64,000 bases of DNA from Stenotrophomonas sp. SY1 (GTDB taxonomy: Bacteria; Pseudomonadota; Gammaproteobacteria; Xanthomonadales; Xanthomonadaceae): the NCBI RefSeq assembly GCF_021202945.1, contig NZ_JAJOYR010000001.1, positions 1,965,543 through 2,029,542 of the forward strand, read 5' to 3'. The first letter of the stretch is position 1, and every line of letters begins with the position of its first letter. The translations under genes were made by a program, and so were the position numbers. The notes under the pieces were generated by a model. It worked only from the letters and a program-made list of their open reading frames with translations, did not search any database and was not told where the DNA came from. Shown one piece after another: positions 35,003 to 45,800 of the stretch.

Positions 35003-37969
35003 ATGAACAACCCCACCCGGCAGATGCCGCCAACGCGCAGGCTGCTCAGCTGTGCACTTGCCAGTTGCCTGTTGCTGGGCGCCGCACCCGTGTTTGCACA
35101 AAGCACCGGTGCCACCATCCGTGGCCAGGTGATGGCCGATTCGGCGCCGGCCGGACAGGCACAGGTGACCGCCACCAATACCGCCACCGGTCTGACCCGC
35201 AGCGTGCAGAGCACGGCCAGCGGCAACTATTCGCTGGCCGGCCTGCCGCCGGGGACTTACCGGCTGGACGTCAATGTTGGTGGCCAGACCCGCAGCCAGA
35301 ACATCACCGTGCAGGTCGGGCAGACCGCGACGGTCAACCTGGGCGTGGGCGGTGTGAGCGAAACCGCGCAGGGTGGGGCGGCGACCACGCTGGACGCGGT
35401 GCAGGTGATGGCGCAGGCGCCGATTGAAACCAAGACTTCGGAAATCGCCACCTACATCACGCCGCAGCAGATCCAGGCGCTGCCGCAGGGCACGCGCAAC
35501 TTCCTGGCCTTTGCCGACACCGTGCCGGGCATGATCTTCGAACAGAACCCGGCCAATGGTTCGACCAAGTTGCGCGGCGGTGTGCAGAGCGCCAACAACG
35601 TCAACGTGTACATCGATGGCGTGGGCCAGAAGAACTACGTCACCCAGGGCGGCATCACCGGGCAGGACGCCAGCCGTGGCAACCCGTTCCCGCAGCTGGC
35701 CATCGGTGAATACAAGGTCATCACCTCCAACTACAAGGCCGAGTACGACCAGATCAGCTCGGCTGCAGTGACTGCGGCGACCAAGTCCGGTACCAACGAG
35801 TTCAAGGGATCGTTCTTCTGGGATTACACCAACCAGGACTGGCGCGAGGCGCGTGAAAGCGAGAAGAACGGCGTCGGCAAGACCCGCTCCGGCGAGAAGC
35901 AGTACGGCGCAGCGTTTGGTGGCCCGATCGTCAAGGACACCGCGCATTTCTTCGTTACCTACGAGGGCAAGGAATACAACGCGCCGCAGGACCTGGAGCC
36001 GGGCGATGGCTGGTTGCCTGCCGAGCTGCCGCAGCAGTGGCGCGACCAGTTGGGTGCGGCGGCCACGCCGTTCAAGGAAGACCTGTACTTCGGCAAGCTG
36101 GATTGGTCGATCAATGAGGCCAACCTGCTCGAACTGACCTACAAGCGCCGCGAGGAAAGCGAGATCGGCAATGTCGGCGGGCAGAGTGCGCCCAGCTACG
36201 GCACCGACACCGGCGTCACCGAGGATCGCTACGACCTGCGTTGGCAGTTCTCCAGCATGAATTGGCTCAACGATGCCCACCTGACCTATGAGAAGGCGTT
36301 CTGGACCAAGGCGCCGGATATCTACGGCAACGGCATGGTGCTCACTGACGGCACCTCGGATACCGGCGACCAGATCTTCCGTATCGGTGCCGGCGAGGGC
36401 GGCCTGCAGGACAAGGGGCAGAAGGGCTGGTCGTTCCAGAACGACACCACCTTCTTCGGCTGGGAAGGGCACACCGTCAAGTTCGGTGTGAAGTACAAGC
36501 AGGTCGACCTGGATACCACCGAGCAGCAGCCGTACAACCCGCAGTTCTACTACGACATCCACGAAGGCGGAACGGTGCCGTACTTCGTGCGTTTCGGCAG
36601 TGGCGCGCTGGGCACCGGCGGCGGCGTGGTGGTTTCCAAGAACAAACAGTTCGGCCTCTACATCCAGGACGACTGGGATGTGACCGACCGCCTGACCCTG
36701 AACCTGGGCCTGCGCTGGGACTACGAAGAAACCCCGTCGTACCTGGACTACGTGACCGGCCAGGAAGTGATCGACGCACTCAACAGCCAGGACACGCAGG
36801 GCGGAGCGCCGGCCGGGCAGACCTACGCGCAGACGCTGGCGCTGGGTGGCATCGACATCAATCGTTTCATCAGCACCGGGGGCAACCGCAAGGCCGACAA
36901 GGGCGCCTTCCAGCCGCGTCTGGGCTTCTCCTACGACCTGAGCGGGGATGAGCGCCACGTGCTGTTCGGTGGAATTGGCCGTTCCTACGACCGCAACCTG
37001 TTTGATTACCTGCAGCTGGAGCGCAGCAAGGCCTCGTTCCCGACCCGCGAGTTCAAGATCAACAGCGCCGGCCATCCCTGCGACACCAGTGCCCCCAACT
37101 GCCTGGCGTGGAGCCCGCAACTGCTGGATCGCGACTACCTGATGTCGCTGGCCAACTCGCCCGATGCCGGGCGTGAAGTGTGGATGTTCGACAACGACCT
37201 GAAGACGCCGTATTCGGACCAGATCAGCCTGGGCATCCGCAACAGCTTCAGCCTGATCGGGCATGACTGGAACAGCTCGGCCACCGTGCAGTACATCCGT
37301 TACAAGGACGGCATGCTGATCATGCGCGGCAATCGTTTTGCCGATGGCGGCTATTACGACGCCGGCGGCAGCCCATGGAATGCACCGGGCCTGCCCGGGC
37401 CGCTGGGCAACCTGATCGTGGCCACCAACGGCTTCGAGTCCAAGAGCACCGCGCTGCTGCTGGGCCTGGACAAGCCGTACACCGCCGAGAGCCCGTGGAA
37501 CCTCAACGTCGCCTACACCTACACCGACGCCAAGCAGAACATCCACGAGAAAGACCCGGCCTACGGTTGGTATTACCCCGGCGGCGGCTGGTACAGCGGC
37601 GCATGGGTGCCGCGTCATCGCCTGGTGGTCAGTGGCTTCACCGACCTGCCGTGGGGCATGAGCGTCTCCGGCAAGCTGACCCTGGCCAGCAAGATCGAGC
37701 GCTGGGACGTGGACGACACCAGCGGCTATCAGACGCCACGCAGCTGGGAGCCGGACGGCTCGCTGGGCTTCAAGCAGTTCGACATGTCGCTGACCAAGAC
37801 CTGGGACACCGGCACCGACCTGAAGCTCAAGGTGCGCGCGGATCTGCTCAATGCCTTCAACTGGACCAACTGGGGCGGTTACGGCATCAACTGGAGCAGT
37901 GGTGTGGTCAACAGCTGGGACCAGTACCAGACCCGTACCTTCAAATTGTCCTTCGGGCTGGATTGGTAA
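35003..37969 (+). CDS. TonB-dependent receptor for carbohydrate uptake
   Basis: 988 residues. Signal peptide about 1-33 (GAAPVFAQS), a carboxypeptidase-regulatory-like Ig fold (about 36-110, GATIRGQVMADSAPAGQAQV), plug domain with LRGGVQSANNVNVYIDGV, and a C-terminal 22-strand barrel ending in the outer-membrane Trp (LSFGLDW). The start ATG 35003 has GGAGAG upstream. It should import glycan fragments across the outer membrane. Family members of this type (Oar-like, CUT-locus receptors) take up oligosaccharides, but the ligand cannot be read. It lies 73 bases after the LacI gene, which carries no other promoter I can see. Confidence 0.92.
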   Translation: MNNPTRQMPPTRRLLSCALASCLLLGAAPVFAQSTGATIRGQVMADSAPAGQAQVTATNTATGLTRSVQSTASGNYSLAGLPPGTYRLDVNVGGQTRSQNITVQVGQTATVNLGVGGVSETAQGGAATTLDAVQVMAQAPIETKTSEIATYITPQQIQALPQGTRNFLAFADTVPGMIFEQNPANGSTKLRGGVQSANNVNVYIDGVGQKNYVTQGGITGQDASRGNPFPQLAIGEYKVITSNYKAEYDQISSAAVTAATKSGTNEFKGSFFWDYTNQDWREARESEKNGVGKTRSGEKQYGAAFGGPIVKDTAHFFVTYEGKEYNAPQDLEPGDGWLPAELPQQWRDQLGAAATPFKEDLYFGKLDWSINEANLLELTYKRREESEIGNVGGQSAPSYGTDTGVTEDRYDLRWQFSSMNWLNDAHLTYEKAFWTKAPDIYGNGMVLTDGTSDTGDQIFRIGAGEGGLQDKGQKGWSFQNDTTFFGWEGHTVKFGVKYKQVDLDTTEQQPYNPQFYYDIHEGGTVPYFVRFGSGALGTGGGVVVSKNKQFGLYIQDDWDVTDRLTLNLGLRWDYEETPSYLDYVTGQEVIDALNSQDTQGGAPAGQTYAQTLALGGIDINRFISTGGNRKADKGAFQPRLGFSYDLSGDERHVLFGGIGRSYDRNLFDYLQLERSKASFPTREFKINSAGHPCDTSAPNCLAWSPQLLDRDYLMSLANSPDAGREVWMFDNDLKTPYSDQISLGIRNSFSLIGHDWNSSATVQYIRYKDGMLIMRGNRFADGGYYDAGGSPWNAPGLPGPLGNLIVATNGFESKSTALLLGLDKPYTAESPWNLNVAYTYTDAKQNIHEKDPAYGWYYPGGGWYSGAWVPRHRLVVSGFTDLPWGMSVSGKLTLASKIERWDVDDTSGYQTPRSWEPDGSLGFKQFDMSLTKTWDTGTDLKLKVRADLLNAFNWTNWGGYGINWSSGVVNSWDQYQTRTFKLSFGLDW

Positions 37970-37976
37970 ACCAAAC

Positions 37977-38002
37977 CCCGGCCGCCACAACCGGCGGCCG
38001 GG
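37977..38002. terminator. Strong stem-loop between TonB receptor and glucanase-like genes
   Basis: 10-bp all-G/C stem (CCCGGCCGCC and its inverse) with a 6-base loop, 7 bases past the receptor stop. It has no T-run, so it is more likely an mRNA-stabilising or partial-termination hairpin that sets expression of the receptor above the following genes than a full terminator. Confidence 0.6.
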
Positions 38003-38079
38003 ACCTTACGCACATGCATTGCTTGCCCTGTCACGGGAATGTGGCAGCCTGAAACTCTGTTACGGATATCGTCTTGAGC

Positions 38080-39699
38080 ATGTCACGCGCCGCCCAGTTG
38101 CTGATCAGTGCCGCCATCGGCTTTTCGCTGGCGTTGCTGGCCGGCTGCGGTAAAGCCCCGGAGCCGCCGATGCCCAAGGTGCTGCCGCAGGTGATCCTGA
38201 TCGAGGCGGACCTGCCGCCAAGGCCGATGAAGCCGGAACTGCCGCCGCTGTTTGACGACATCGAACGGCGCACGTTCCAGTTTTTCTGGGATACCACCAA
38301 CGAGCAGAACGGACTGACTCCCGATCGCTATCCGTCGCGTCCATTTGCCAGCATCGCCTCGGTTGGCTTTGCGTTGACTGCCTACCCGGTCGGCATCGAG
38401 AAGGGCTGGGTGAGCCGCAAGCAGGCGGTGGAACGCACGCTGCTGACGCTGCGTTTCTTCCGCGACCTGCCGTCCGGTCCGCAACGTACCGGCAAGGGTG
38501 CTTACAAGGGCTTCTATTACCACTTCCTGGACATGCAGGAAGGGCGCCGCTACGACAGCTGGGTGGAGCTTTCCAGCGTGGATACGGCGCTGCTGTTGAT
38601 GGGCGTGCTGTTTGCCCAGTCCTACTACGACAGCGACGACGCGCAGGAAAAGGAAATCCGCCAGATCGCCGACACCATCTACCGGCGCGTGGATTGGCAG
38701 TGGCTGCAACGCAACAAGCCGCTGGTGTCGATGGGCTGGTTCCCGGAGAGCGGATTCATCCAGCACGACTGGATGGGCTACAACGAAGCGATGATGCTGT
38801 ACGTGCTGGCGCTGGGCTCGCCGACGCATCCGGTGGAGCCGGACGCGTGGACCGTGTGGACGCGGACCTACGACAACGACTGGGGCGTGTACGAAGGGCA
38901 GGAATACCTGGCGTTCGGGCCGCTGTTCGGCCATCAGTACAGCCACGTCTGGATCGACTTCCGTGACATCCAGGATGCCTACATGCGCGAACGCGGCATC
39001 GATTACTTCCTCAACAGCCGTCGGGCGACGCTCGCCCAGCGTGAGTACGCCATCGAGAACCCGATGCAGTGGAAGGATTACAGTGCCAACGTCTGGGGCC
39101 TGACTGCCGGTGACGGGCCGCAGAACACCACCCAGGAATACCGCGGTGAGCAGCGCCAGTTCCGGCACTACTCGGCGCGTGGCGCCGGCCTGCGCGAGAA
39201 CTTCGATGACGGCACCATCGTACCGTCGGCGGCGATCTCCTCGTTGCCGTTCGCACCGGAAGTGGTGATCCCGGCCACGGTGGAAATGCACCAGCGCTAC
39301 GGGGACTATCTGTACTCAAGTTACGGCTTCCTGGATTCGTTCAACCCCAGCTTCAACTACGACATCCCGCTCAAGACCGGTCGCTTGATTCCCGAGCGTG
39401 GCTGGGTGGCCAGTGACTACATCGCCATCGACCAGGGGCCGATCCTGCTGGGCATCGCCAACTACCGCAATGAGTTCGTGTGGGAGGTGATGAAAAAGAA
39501 CCCCTACATCCGCAAGGGCCTGGAGCGTGCGGGTTTCAGCGGCGGCTGGTTGGCGCCGGAGGAAAGCTTCCAGCCGTTGCAGAAGGATGAGCGCGCCGCT
39601 TCGGCGCGCGCATCGGGTATCGCCGAATCGCGCGCTGCCGCTGCCGCCGGACAGAAGGCAGCTGGCGAAAAGCCGCCGGCCAGCAAGCCGCAGCAGTGA
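38080..39699 (+). CDS. GH144/glucoamylase-like lipoprotein (candidate endo-beta-1,2-glucanase)
   Basis: 539 residues. Lipoprotein signal with lipobox LLAGC (Cys about 24). The remainder is a glycoamylase-type (alpha/alpha)6 domain: RTFQFFWDTTNEQNGLTPDRYP, SWVELSSVDTALLLMGVLF, GWFPESGFI, GYNEAMMLYVLALGSPTHP (quoted in part). Enzymes of this group (GH144) cleave beta-1,2-glucan, and related domains occur at the C-terminus of cyclic beta-1,2-glucan synthases. I cannot verify the specificity. A Lys/Ala/Pro-rich tail of about 45 residues follows. Start ATG 38080; a TTG two codons earlier is possible. Confidence 0.8.
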   Translation: MSRAAQLLISAAIGFSLALLAGCGKAPEPPMPKVLPQVILIEADLPPRPMKPELPPLFDDIERRTFQFFWDTTNEQNGLTPDRYPSRPFASIASVGFALTAYPVGIEKGWVSRKQAVERTLLTLRFFRDLPSGPQRTGKGAYKGFYYHFLDMQEGRRYDSWVELSSVDTALLLMGVLFAQSYYDSDDAQEKEIRQIADTIYRRVDWQWLQRNKPLVSMGWFPESGFIQHDWMGYNEAMMLYVLALGSPTHPVEPDAWTVWTRTYDNDWGVYEGQEYLAFGPLFGHQYSHVWIDFRDIQDAYMRERGIDYFLNSRRATLAQREYAIENPMQWKDYSANVWGLTAGDGPQNTTQEYRGEQRQFRHYSARGAGLRENFDDGTIVPSAAISSLPFAPEVVIPATVEMHQRYGDYLYSSYGFLDSFNPSFNYDIPLKTGRLIPERGWVASDYIAIDQGPILLGIANYRNEFVWEVMKKNPYIRKGLERAGFSGGWLAPEESFQPLQKDERAASARASGIAESRAAAAAGQKAAGEKPPASKPQQ

Positions 39700-39706
39700 G
39701 CGGCCG

Positions 39707-40990
39707 ATGATCCGCGCGCTGGCCACCTTGTTGTTGACCCTGCTGGTGGCCGGCTGCGCGCGTACCGAGCAGGGCACCACCTTGCGTTTCTGGGCGATGG
39801 GCCGCGAGGCCGAAGTGGTGGGTGAGCTGCTGCGTGAGTTTGAAGCGGAGAATCCCGGCATCCGCGTCGAAGTGCAGAACATTCCGTGGACGGCCGCACA
39901 CGAAAAGCTGCTCACCGCCTACGCCGCCGATGGCCTGCCCGACGTCTGCCAGCTGGGCAACACCTGGATTGCCGAGTTCGCCACGTTGCGGGCACTCACG
40001 CCGTTGCAGTCATATGTGGATGCATCCGCGGTAGTGGACCAGCAGGACTATTTCCCGGGCATCTGGGATACCAACGTGGTCGACGGCCAGTTGGTTGGCG
40101 TGCCGTGGTATGTCGATACGCGCCTGCTGTTCTACCGCAAGGACTTGCTGCGCCAGGCCGGCTACGACCACCCGCCGCGCACCTGGGCCGAGTGGGAGCA
40201 GACCAACGCCGCGCTGAAGAAGCTGATGGGCGACAAGGGTTACCCGGTGCTGATGCCGCTCAACGAGTTCGAGCCGCAGTTGTCCTTTGCCCTGCAGCAG
40301 GATGATGCGCTGCTGCGTGATGACGATACGCGTGGCAATTTCCGCAGTCCGGGTTTCCGTCGCACGTTGAACTTCTACGACAACATGTTCGAGCAGGGTT
40401 GGGCGCCGAAGATGTCCGAGACGCAGATCTCCAACGTCTGGGATGAGTTCTTCCGTGGCTTCACCGCGTTCTATCTGTCCGGCCCCTGGAACATCCGCGA
40501 GTTCCGCCAACGACAACCACCGGGGCTGGATGGCGAGTGGGGCACCACGCCGCTGCCCGGTCCCGATGGCCCCGGTGCCGGCATTGCCGGCGGCACCAGC
40601 CTGGTGGTGATGCGTTCTTCGCAGAAGAAAGAGGCGGCGTGGAAGCTGATCGAGTTCCTGTCGCGCCCGGCCATCCAGCAGCGTTTTTACACAATCATTG
40701 GTGACCTGCCGCCGCGTCGCAGTGCCTGGCAGTCGCCGGAGCTGAGCAACGATCCGCTGACCGCCGCGTTTGCCGACCAGCTGGAGCGGGTCAAGCCCAC
40801 GCCCAAGGTGCTGGAGTGGGAGCGTATCGCCCAGCAGATGCGCATCGTTACCGAACAGGTGGTGCGCGGCGGGTTGCCGCAGGACCGGGCGGTGGAGCAA
40901 CTGGACCAACAGGTGGACGACATCCTGGCCAAGCGCCGCTGGATCGTCGAGCAACGCAGCACTGAAGGCAATGCGGGGGCGGGGCGATGA
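39707..40990 (+). CDS. ABC transporter sugar-binding lipoprotein
   Basis: 427 residues. Lipobox LLVAGC (Cys about 16) anchors it in the membrane. The extracellular-solute-binding family 1 fold is indicated by LRFWAMGREAEVVGELLREFEAENPGI, GVPWYVDTRLLFYRKDLL and the SQKKEAAWKLIEFLSRP segment near the C-terminus. It should bind a mono- or oligosaccharide for the two downstream permeases. ATG 39707 (MIRALAT) lies 7 bases after the glucanase-like stop; the gene overlaps the first permease by four bases. Confidence 0.92.
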   Translation: MIRALATLLLTLLVAGCARTEQGTTLRFWAMGREAEVVGELLREFEAENPGIRVEVQNIPWTAAHEKLLTAYAADGLPDVCQLGNTWIAEFATLRALTPLQSYVDASAVVDQQDYFPGIWDTNVVDGQLVGVPWYVDTRLLFYRKDLLRQAGYDHPPRTWAEWEQTNAALKKLMGDKGYPVLMPLNEFEPQLSFALQQDDALLRDDDTRGNFRSPGFRRTLNFYDNMFEQGWAPKMSETQISNVWDEFFRGFTAFYLSGPWNIREFRQRQPPGLDGEWGTTPLPGPDGPGAGIAGGTSLVVMRSSQKKEAAWKLIEFLSRPAIQQRFYTIIGDLPPRRSAWQSPELSNDPLTAAFADQLERVKPTPKVLEWERIAQQMRIVTEQVVRGGLPQDRAVEQLDQQVDDILAKRRWIVEQRSTEGNAGAGR

Positions 40991-41868
40991 AGCAGGGTTC
41001 ACTGGCCGGTTGGGTGTTCGCCGCGCCGGCGCTGATCGTCATCGGCGTGTTCTTCGGCTTGCCGGTGTTGTCGGCGTTGGCGTTGAGCCTGACCGATTTT
41101 GATCTGTACGCGCTGGCCGACCCGCACAACCTGCGCTTTGCCGGTTTGGGCAATTACATCGAGTTGTTGCAAACGCCGATGTTCTGGAAGTCACTGGGCA
41201 ACACCGCCTACTTCGTGGTGCTTGGGGTGCCGCTGTCCATCGCGTTGTCGCTGGGCGCAGCGCTGTTGCTCAACGCGCCGGCTGCACGTTTCAAGGCACT
41301 GTTCCGTACCGCGCTGTTCGCGCCGGTGGTGACCACGCTGGTCGCGGTGGCGGTGATCTGGCGCTATCTGTTCCACACCCGCTACGGGCTGGTGAACTGG
41401 GGGCTGGGGCACATCGGCATCAATCCGGTGGATTGGCTGGGTGATCCGCGCTGGGCGATGCCTACCATTATTGGCTTTGCGGTATGGAAGAACTTTGGCT
41501 ACAACATGGTGATCTTCCTGGCCGGCCTGCAGGCGATTCCGAAGGACCTGTACGAAGCCGCGCGCATCGACGGTGCCTCGCGCTGGCAGCAGTTCCTGCA
41601 CATCACGCTGCCGATGCTGGGGCCGGTGCTGCTGGTGGTTGGCGTGATTACCGTATCCGGTTACTTCCAGCTGTTCGCCGAGCCCTATGTGATGACCCGC
41701 GGCGATCCGCTGCAGAGCACGGTGAGCGTGCTGTATTTCATGTTCGAGGAGGGCTTCAAGTGGTGGAACCTGGGGCGCGCCTCGGCGGTGGCGTTCCTGC
41801 TGTTCCTGATCATCCTGGCGGTGACCACGCTGATGCTGCGCTTCGGCAAGCGCAGGGAGTTGGTATGA
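40987..41868 (+). CDS. ABC sugar transporter permease, MalF/UgpA type
   Basis: 293 residues with six membrane helices. The cytoplasmic EAA loop (YEAARIDGASRWQQFLHITLP) contacts the ATPase. It pairs with the second permease that follows. ATG 40987 overlaps the stop of the binding-protein gene, and its own stop overlaps the next start. No ATPase gene follows within this cluster. Confidence 0.94.
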   Translation: MKQGSLAGWVFAAPALIVIGVFFGLPVLSALALSLTDFDLYALADPHNLRFAGLGNYIELLQTPMFWKSLGNTAYFVVLGVPLSIALSLGAALLLNAPAARFKALFRTALFAPVVTTLVAVAVIWRYLFHTRYGLVNWGLGHIGINPVDWLGDPRWAMPTIIGFAVWKNFGYNMVIFLAGLQAIPKDLYEAARIDGASRWQQFLHITLPMLGPVLLVVGVITVSGYFQLFAEPYVMTRGDPLQSTVSVLYFMFEEGFKWWNLGRASAVAFLLFLIILAVTTLMLRFGKRRELV

Positions 41869-42716
41869 GCCGGCCTGCAATGAGCCGCGAAATCGGGCAG
41901 TCGCGCTGGCATGCGCTGTGGGTCAATGGCGGGCTGGCGCTGCTGGCGGTGGTCAGCCTGGCGCCATTGGCGTGGATGGTGTCGGTGTCGTTCATGCCCA
42001 GCGGGCAGGCGTCGCAGTTCCCGCCGCCGTTGCTGCCGTCGCAGACCACGCTGGCCAACTACCAGGCGCTGTTCGCGCGTACCGGCATGGGTGGCAACTT
42101 CATCAACAGCTTGCTGGTGTCGGTGGGCATCACCCTGGGCTCGTTGCTGTTCAACACGCTGGCCGGCTATGCATTCGCCAAGCTGCGGTTTGCCGGCCGC
42201 GAGCGGATCTTCCAGATGCTGCTGGCGGCGTTGGTGATCCCGGCGCAGGTGGCGATGCTGCCGTTGTTTCTGCTGATGAAGCAGATGGGATTGGTGAACA
42301 CGTTCGGTGGCGTGGTGATCCCGGCCTTGGCCAGCGTGTTCGGCATCTTCCTGGTGCGTCAGTACGCGCGCTCCATTCCTGATGAACTGCTGGAAGCGGC
42401 CCGCATCGATGGTGCCAGCGAGGCGCGGATCTTCTTCCAGATCGTGTTGCCCATGCTCAAGCCGGTGCTGGTGACGCTGGCGATCTTCACCTTCATGGGC
42501 GCCTGGAATGACTTCATGTGGCCGCTGATCGTGCTCACCGACCAGGAGCACTACACCCTGCCGGTGGCGCTGGCCAGCCTGTCGCGCGAGCACATCATGG
42601 ATGTGGAAATGATGATGGCCGGCGCGGTGGTGACGGTGTTGCCGGTGCTGTTGCTGTTCCTGGTATTGCAGCGCTACTACATCCAGGGGCTGCTGCTGGG
42701 TAGCGTCAAGGGCTGA
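41865..42716 (+). CDS. ABC sugar transporter permease, MalG/UgpE type
   Basis: 283 residues, six membrane helices, EAA loop LEAARIDGASEARIFFQIVLP, then FMGAWNDFMWPLIVL, all typical of the second permease of carbohydrate CUT1 transporters. ATG 41865 lies inside the stop of the previous gene (ATGA overlap); a longer open frame from 41484 is antiparallel noise in another reading frame. The ATPase that should energise this pair is most likely the one at 52521-53621. Confidence 0.94.
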   Translation: MSRPAMSREIGQSRWHALWVNGGLALLAVVSLAPLAWMVSVSFMPSGQASQFPPPLLPSQTTLANYQALFARTGMGGNFINSLLVSVGITLGSLLFNTLAGYAFAKLRFAGRERIFQMLLAALVIPAQVAMLPLFLLMKQMGLVNTFGGVVIPALASVFGIFLVRQYARSIPDELLEAARIDGASEARIFFQIVLPMLKPVLVTLAIFTFMGAWNDFMWPLIVLTDQEHYTLPVALASLSREHIMDVEMMMAGAVVTVLPVLLLFLVLQRYYIQGLLLGSVKG

Positions 42717-42811
42717 ACCGACGCATTTGCCAATGAAACAACCTGCCACGCCTGTTGTTCAACTCTGCGAAAATCCGGCCCGTTTGTTGAGCATGAAACG
42801 AGATTCCGTCG

Positions 42812-45800
42812 ATGAGTAAACGTGCTGTTGCCTGTCTTCTGTCTGCGCTGTTGATGGCCATGACGATGCCAGCCTTCGCTGCGGTACTGGCGAAGTTTGA
42901 TGACATCAGCGCGTGGCAGTTGATCACGTCGCCGCAGGTCAGCGGCTCGCTGCGGCCGGTGGCCGGCAACAATGGCCGCGCACTGTGCCTGGACTATGAT
43001 TTCCACGAAGTTTCCGGGTACGTCGGCATCCGTCGCGAGCTGGATATCACCTGGCCGGAGAACTACCAGGTCTCGTTCGACCTGCGTGGCGACTCGCCGG
43101 CCAACGACCTGCAGTTCAAGCTGGCCGATGCCAGCGGCGACAACGTCTGGTGGGTCAACCGCACCGGTTACACGTTCCCGAAGAACTGGACGCGGGTGAC
43201 CTACCGCAAGCGCCATATCGAGAAGGCCTGGGGGCCGGACCCGGACCGGACCCTGCGCCGCAGCGCTGCGGTGGAATTCACCATCTACAACAAGGTCGGT
43301 GGGCGCGGCACGGTGTGCTTCGACCAGCTGAGCATGCAGGCCTTGCCCAAGGAGGACAGCACCGCGCTGACCACCAATGTCATCGCCGATACCGCTACCG
43401 CCCTGCAGCAGCGCATTGCCGACGGCAAGCCGGATACGTTGTGGATCAGCGGTGGCGTCAAGCAGCAGACCATCAGCCTGGACCTGGGCAAGGTGCGCGA
43501 GTTCGGTGGCGCAGTGGTGCAATGGGTGCCGGGGTTGGAGGCATCGCACTACGTGGTGCAGGCATCCAGCGACGGGCGTGATTGGCACAAGCTGCGCGAA
43601 GTCAGCACCGGCAGTGGTGGCAAGGATTGGCTGGCGCTGCCGGAAACCGAAGCGCGCTATCTGCGCTTCGATCTGGAAGACGGCCCCAACTGGCGCTACG
43701 GCATCCGCGATATCAGCCTCAAACCGTTGTCCTTCGCCAGCACGCCGAATGATTTCATTCGTTCGGTTGCTGCGGATCTGCCGCGCGGTTCGGTGCCACG
43801 CGGGTTCAGTGGCGAGCAGCCGTACTGGACGCTGCTGGGCCTGGACGGTGGTCGCGAACAGGCGTTGATGAGCGAGGACGGGGCGCTGGAGGCGGTCAAG
43901 TCCGGTTTCAGCATCGAACCGTTCGTGGTGCTGGATGGCAAGGTGCTGGGCTGGGCGGATGTCAGTACCAGTCAGAGCCTGCAGGACGGCTACCTGCCGA
44001 TCACCTCGGTGGACTGGAAACACGATCGCTTCGGTCTGCGGGTCACCGGCTTCGTGCAGGGGCGGCCCGATCAGGCGCAGCTGGTAGCGCGTTACCGGTT
44101 GAGCAACCCGGACAAGGTGGCGCACGAATACAAGCTGGCACTGGCGGTACGGCCGTTCCAGGTCAACCCGCCCAGCCAGTTCCTCAACACCGTCGGTGGT
44201 GTCAGCCGCATCGAACGGCTGGCGGTTCAGGGTGGGCAGGTCAGCGTCAACGGCCAGCCGCGTGTGCTTGCCGCATCGCGGCCGGATGCAACGTTTGCGA
44301 CCACCTTCGACAGCAAGCTGGAGGTCACCCATCTGGCCGACAAGCAGTTGCCGGGAACGACCGAGGTCCGTGATGCCACCGGGTTGGCGTCCGGCGCCAT
44401 GCTCTACAACGTCAAGCTGGAGCCGGGCCAGAGCCGCGAGGTGGTGCTGGTGTTGCCGCAGACCGGAGACTGGCGTCTGCCGGCCGGCTTTGACGCGGAC
44501 AAGGCGCAGCAGCAGGTCGCGACGATGTGGCGGCAGAAGCTCGACCAGGTCCGCCTGCAACTGCCCGAAGCCGGCAAGCCGCTGGCCGACACGTTGCGCA
44601 CGGCGCTGGCGCACATGCTGATCTCGCGGGTAGGGCCGAGCCTGCAGCCGGGTACGCGCTCGTACGCGCGCAGCTGGATCCGCGACGGCGCGATGATCTC
44701 CGAAGGCCTGCTGCGCATGGGCCGCGCCGATGCGGTGCGCCAGTACGTGGATTGGTACGCGCCGTACCAGTTCGACAGCGGCATGGTGCCGTGCTGTGTG
44801 GATGCGCGCGGCAGCGATCCGGTGCCGGAGAACGACAGCCATGGCGAACTGATCTACACCATCGCCGAGTACTGGCGGCACACCGGCGATGCCGACTTCC
44901 TGCAGCGGATGTGGCCGCACGTGCAGGGCGCCTGGAACTACATGGAGAAACTGCGCCTGAGCGAGCGCAGCGAGGACAACCGTGCGCGTCATCCGGGCTT
45001 CTACGGCATGATGCCGGCCTCGATCAGCCACGAAGGCTATTCGGCCAAGCCGGTGCATTCGTACTGGGATGATTTCTGGGCGCTGCGTGGTTACAAGGAC
45101 GCCGCCGACATGGCCGTCGCGCTGGGCCTCGAAGAAGAGGCCGTGACGATGGCGGCTTCGCGCGACCAGTTCCGCCAGGATCTGGATGCGTCGTTGCTGG
45201 CCAGCATGCAGGCGCACAAGATCGATTTCCTGCCCGGCTCGGTCGAGCTGGGTGATTTCGACGCCACCTCCACCACCATCGCGCTGGCGCCAGGCGGCGA
45301 GCAGGGGCGGTTGCCGCAGCCCGCGTTGAACAACACCTTCGAGCGCTATTGGCGCAATTTCGTCGAGCGCCGCGACGGCAAGCGCCAGTGGAAGGACTAC
45401 ACGCCTTATGAGTGGCGCAACGTGGCGGCCTTCGTAAGGCTGGGATGGCGCGCCCGTGCATGGGAAGCCACCGAATTCTTCTTCAAGGACCGCACGCCGC
45501 AGGGCTGGAACCAGTGGGCCGAGGTTGTCTCGTCAACGCCGCGCAAGCCGTTCTTTGTTGGCGACCTGCCGCATGCGTGGGTGGCGTCGGATTTCGTCCG
45601 CTCGGCGTTGGACATGTTTGCCTACGAGCGCGAAGTGGATGGCGCGCTGGTGCTTGCCGCCGGCGTACCGGCGTCCTGGCTGACCGGCAAGGGCATCGCC
45701 GTGGACGGCCTGCACACCGCGCACGGCACGGTGAAGTACGCCTTGGTACGCAGCGACAAGCAACTGCGCCTGGAGGTACCGGAAGGCCTGCAGCTGCCGG

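Noticed and set aside
34973..37990. Minus-strand frame of 1005 codons antisense to the TonB receptor
   Set aside because: Shadow of the receptor codon pattern; no signal peptide, domain or ribosome-binding site.
42677..45217. Minus-strand frame of 846 codons antisense to the large glycosidase
   Set aside because: Shadow of the real gene, which has a signal peptide and recognisable domains.
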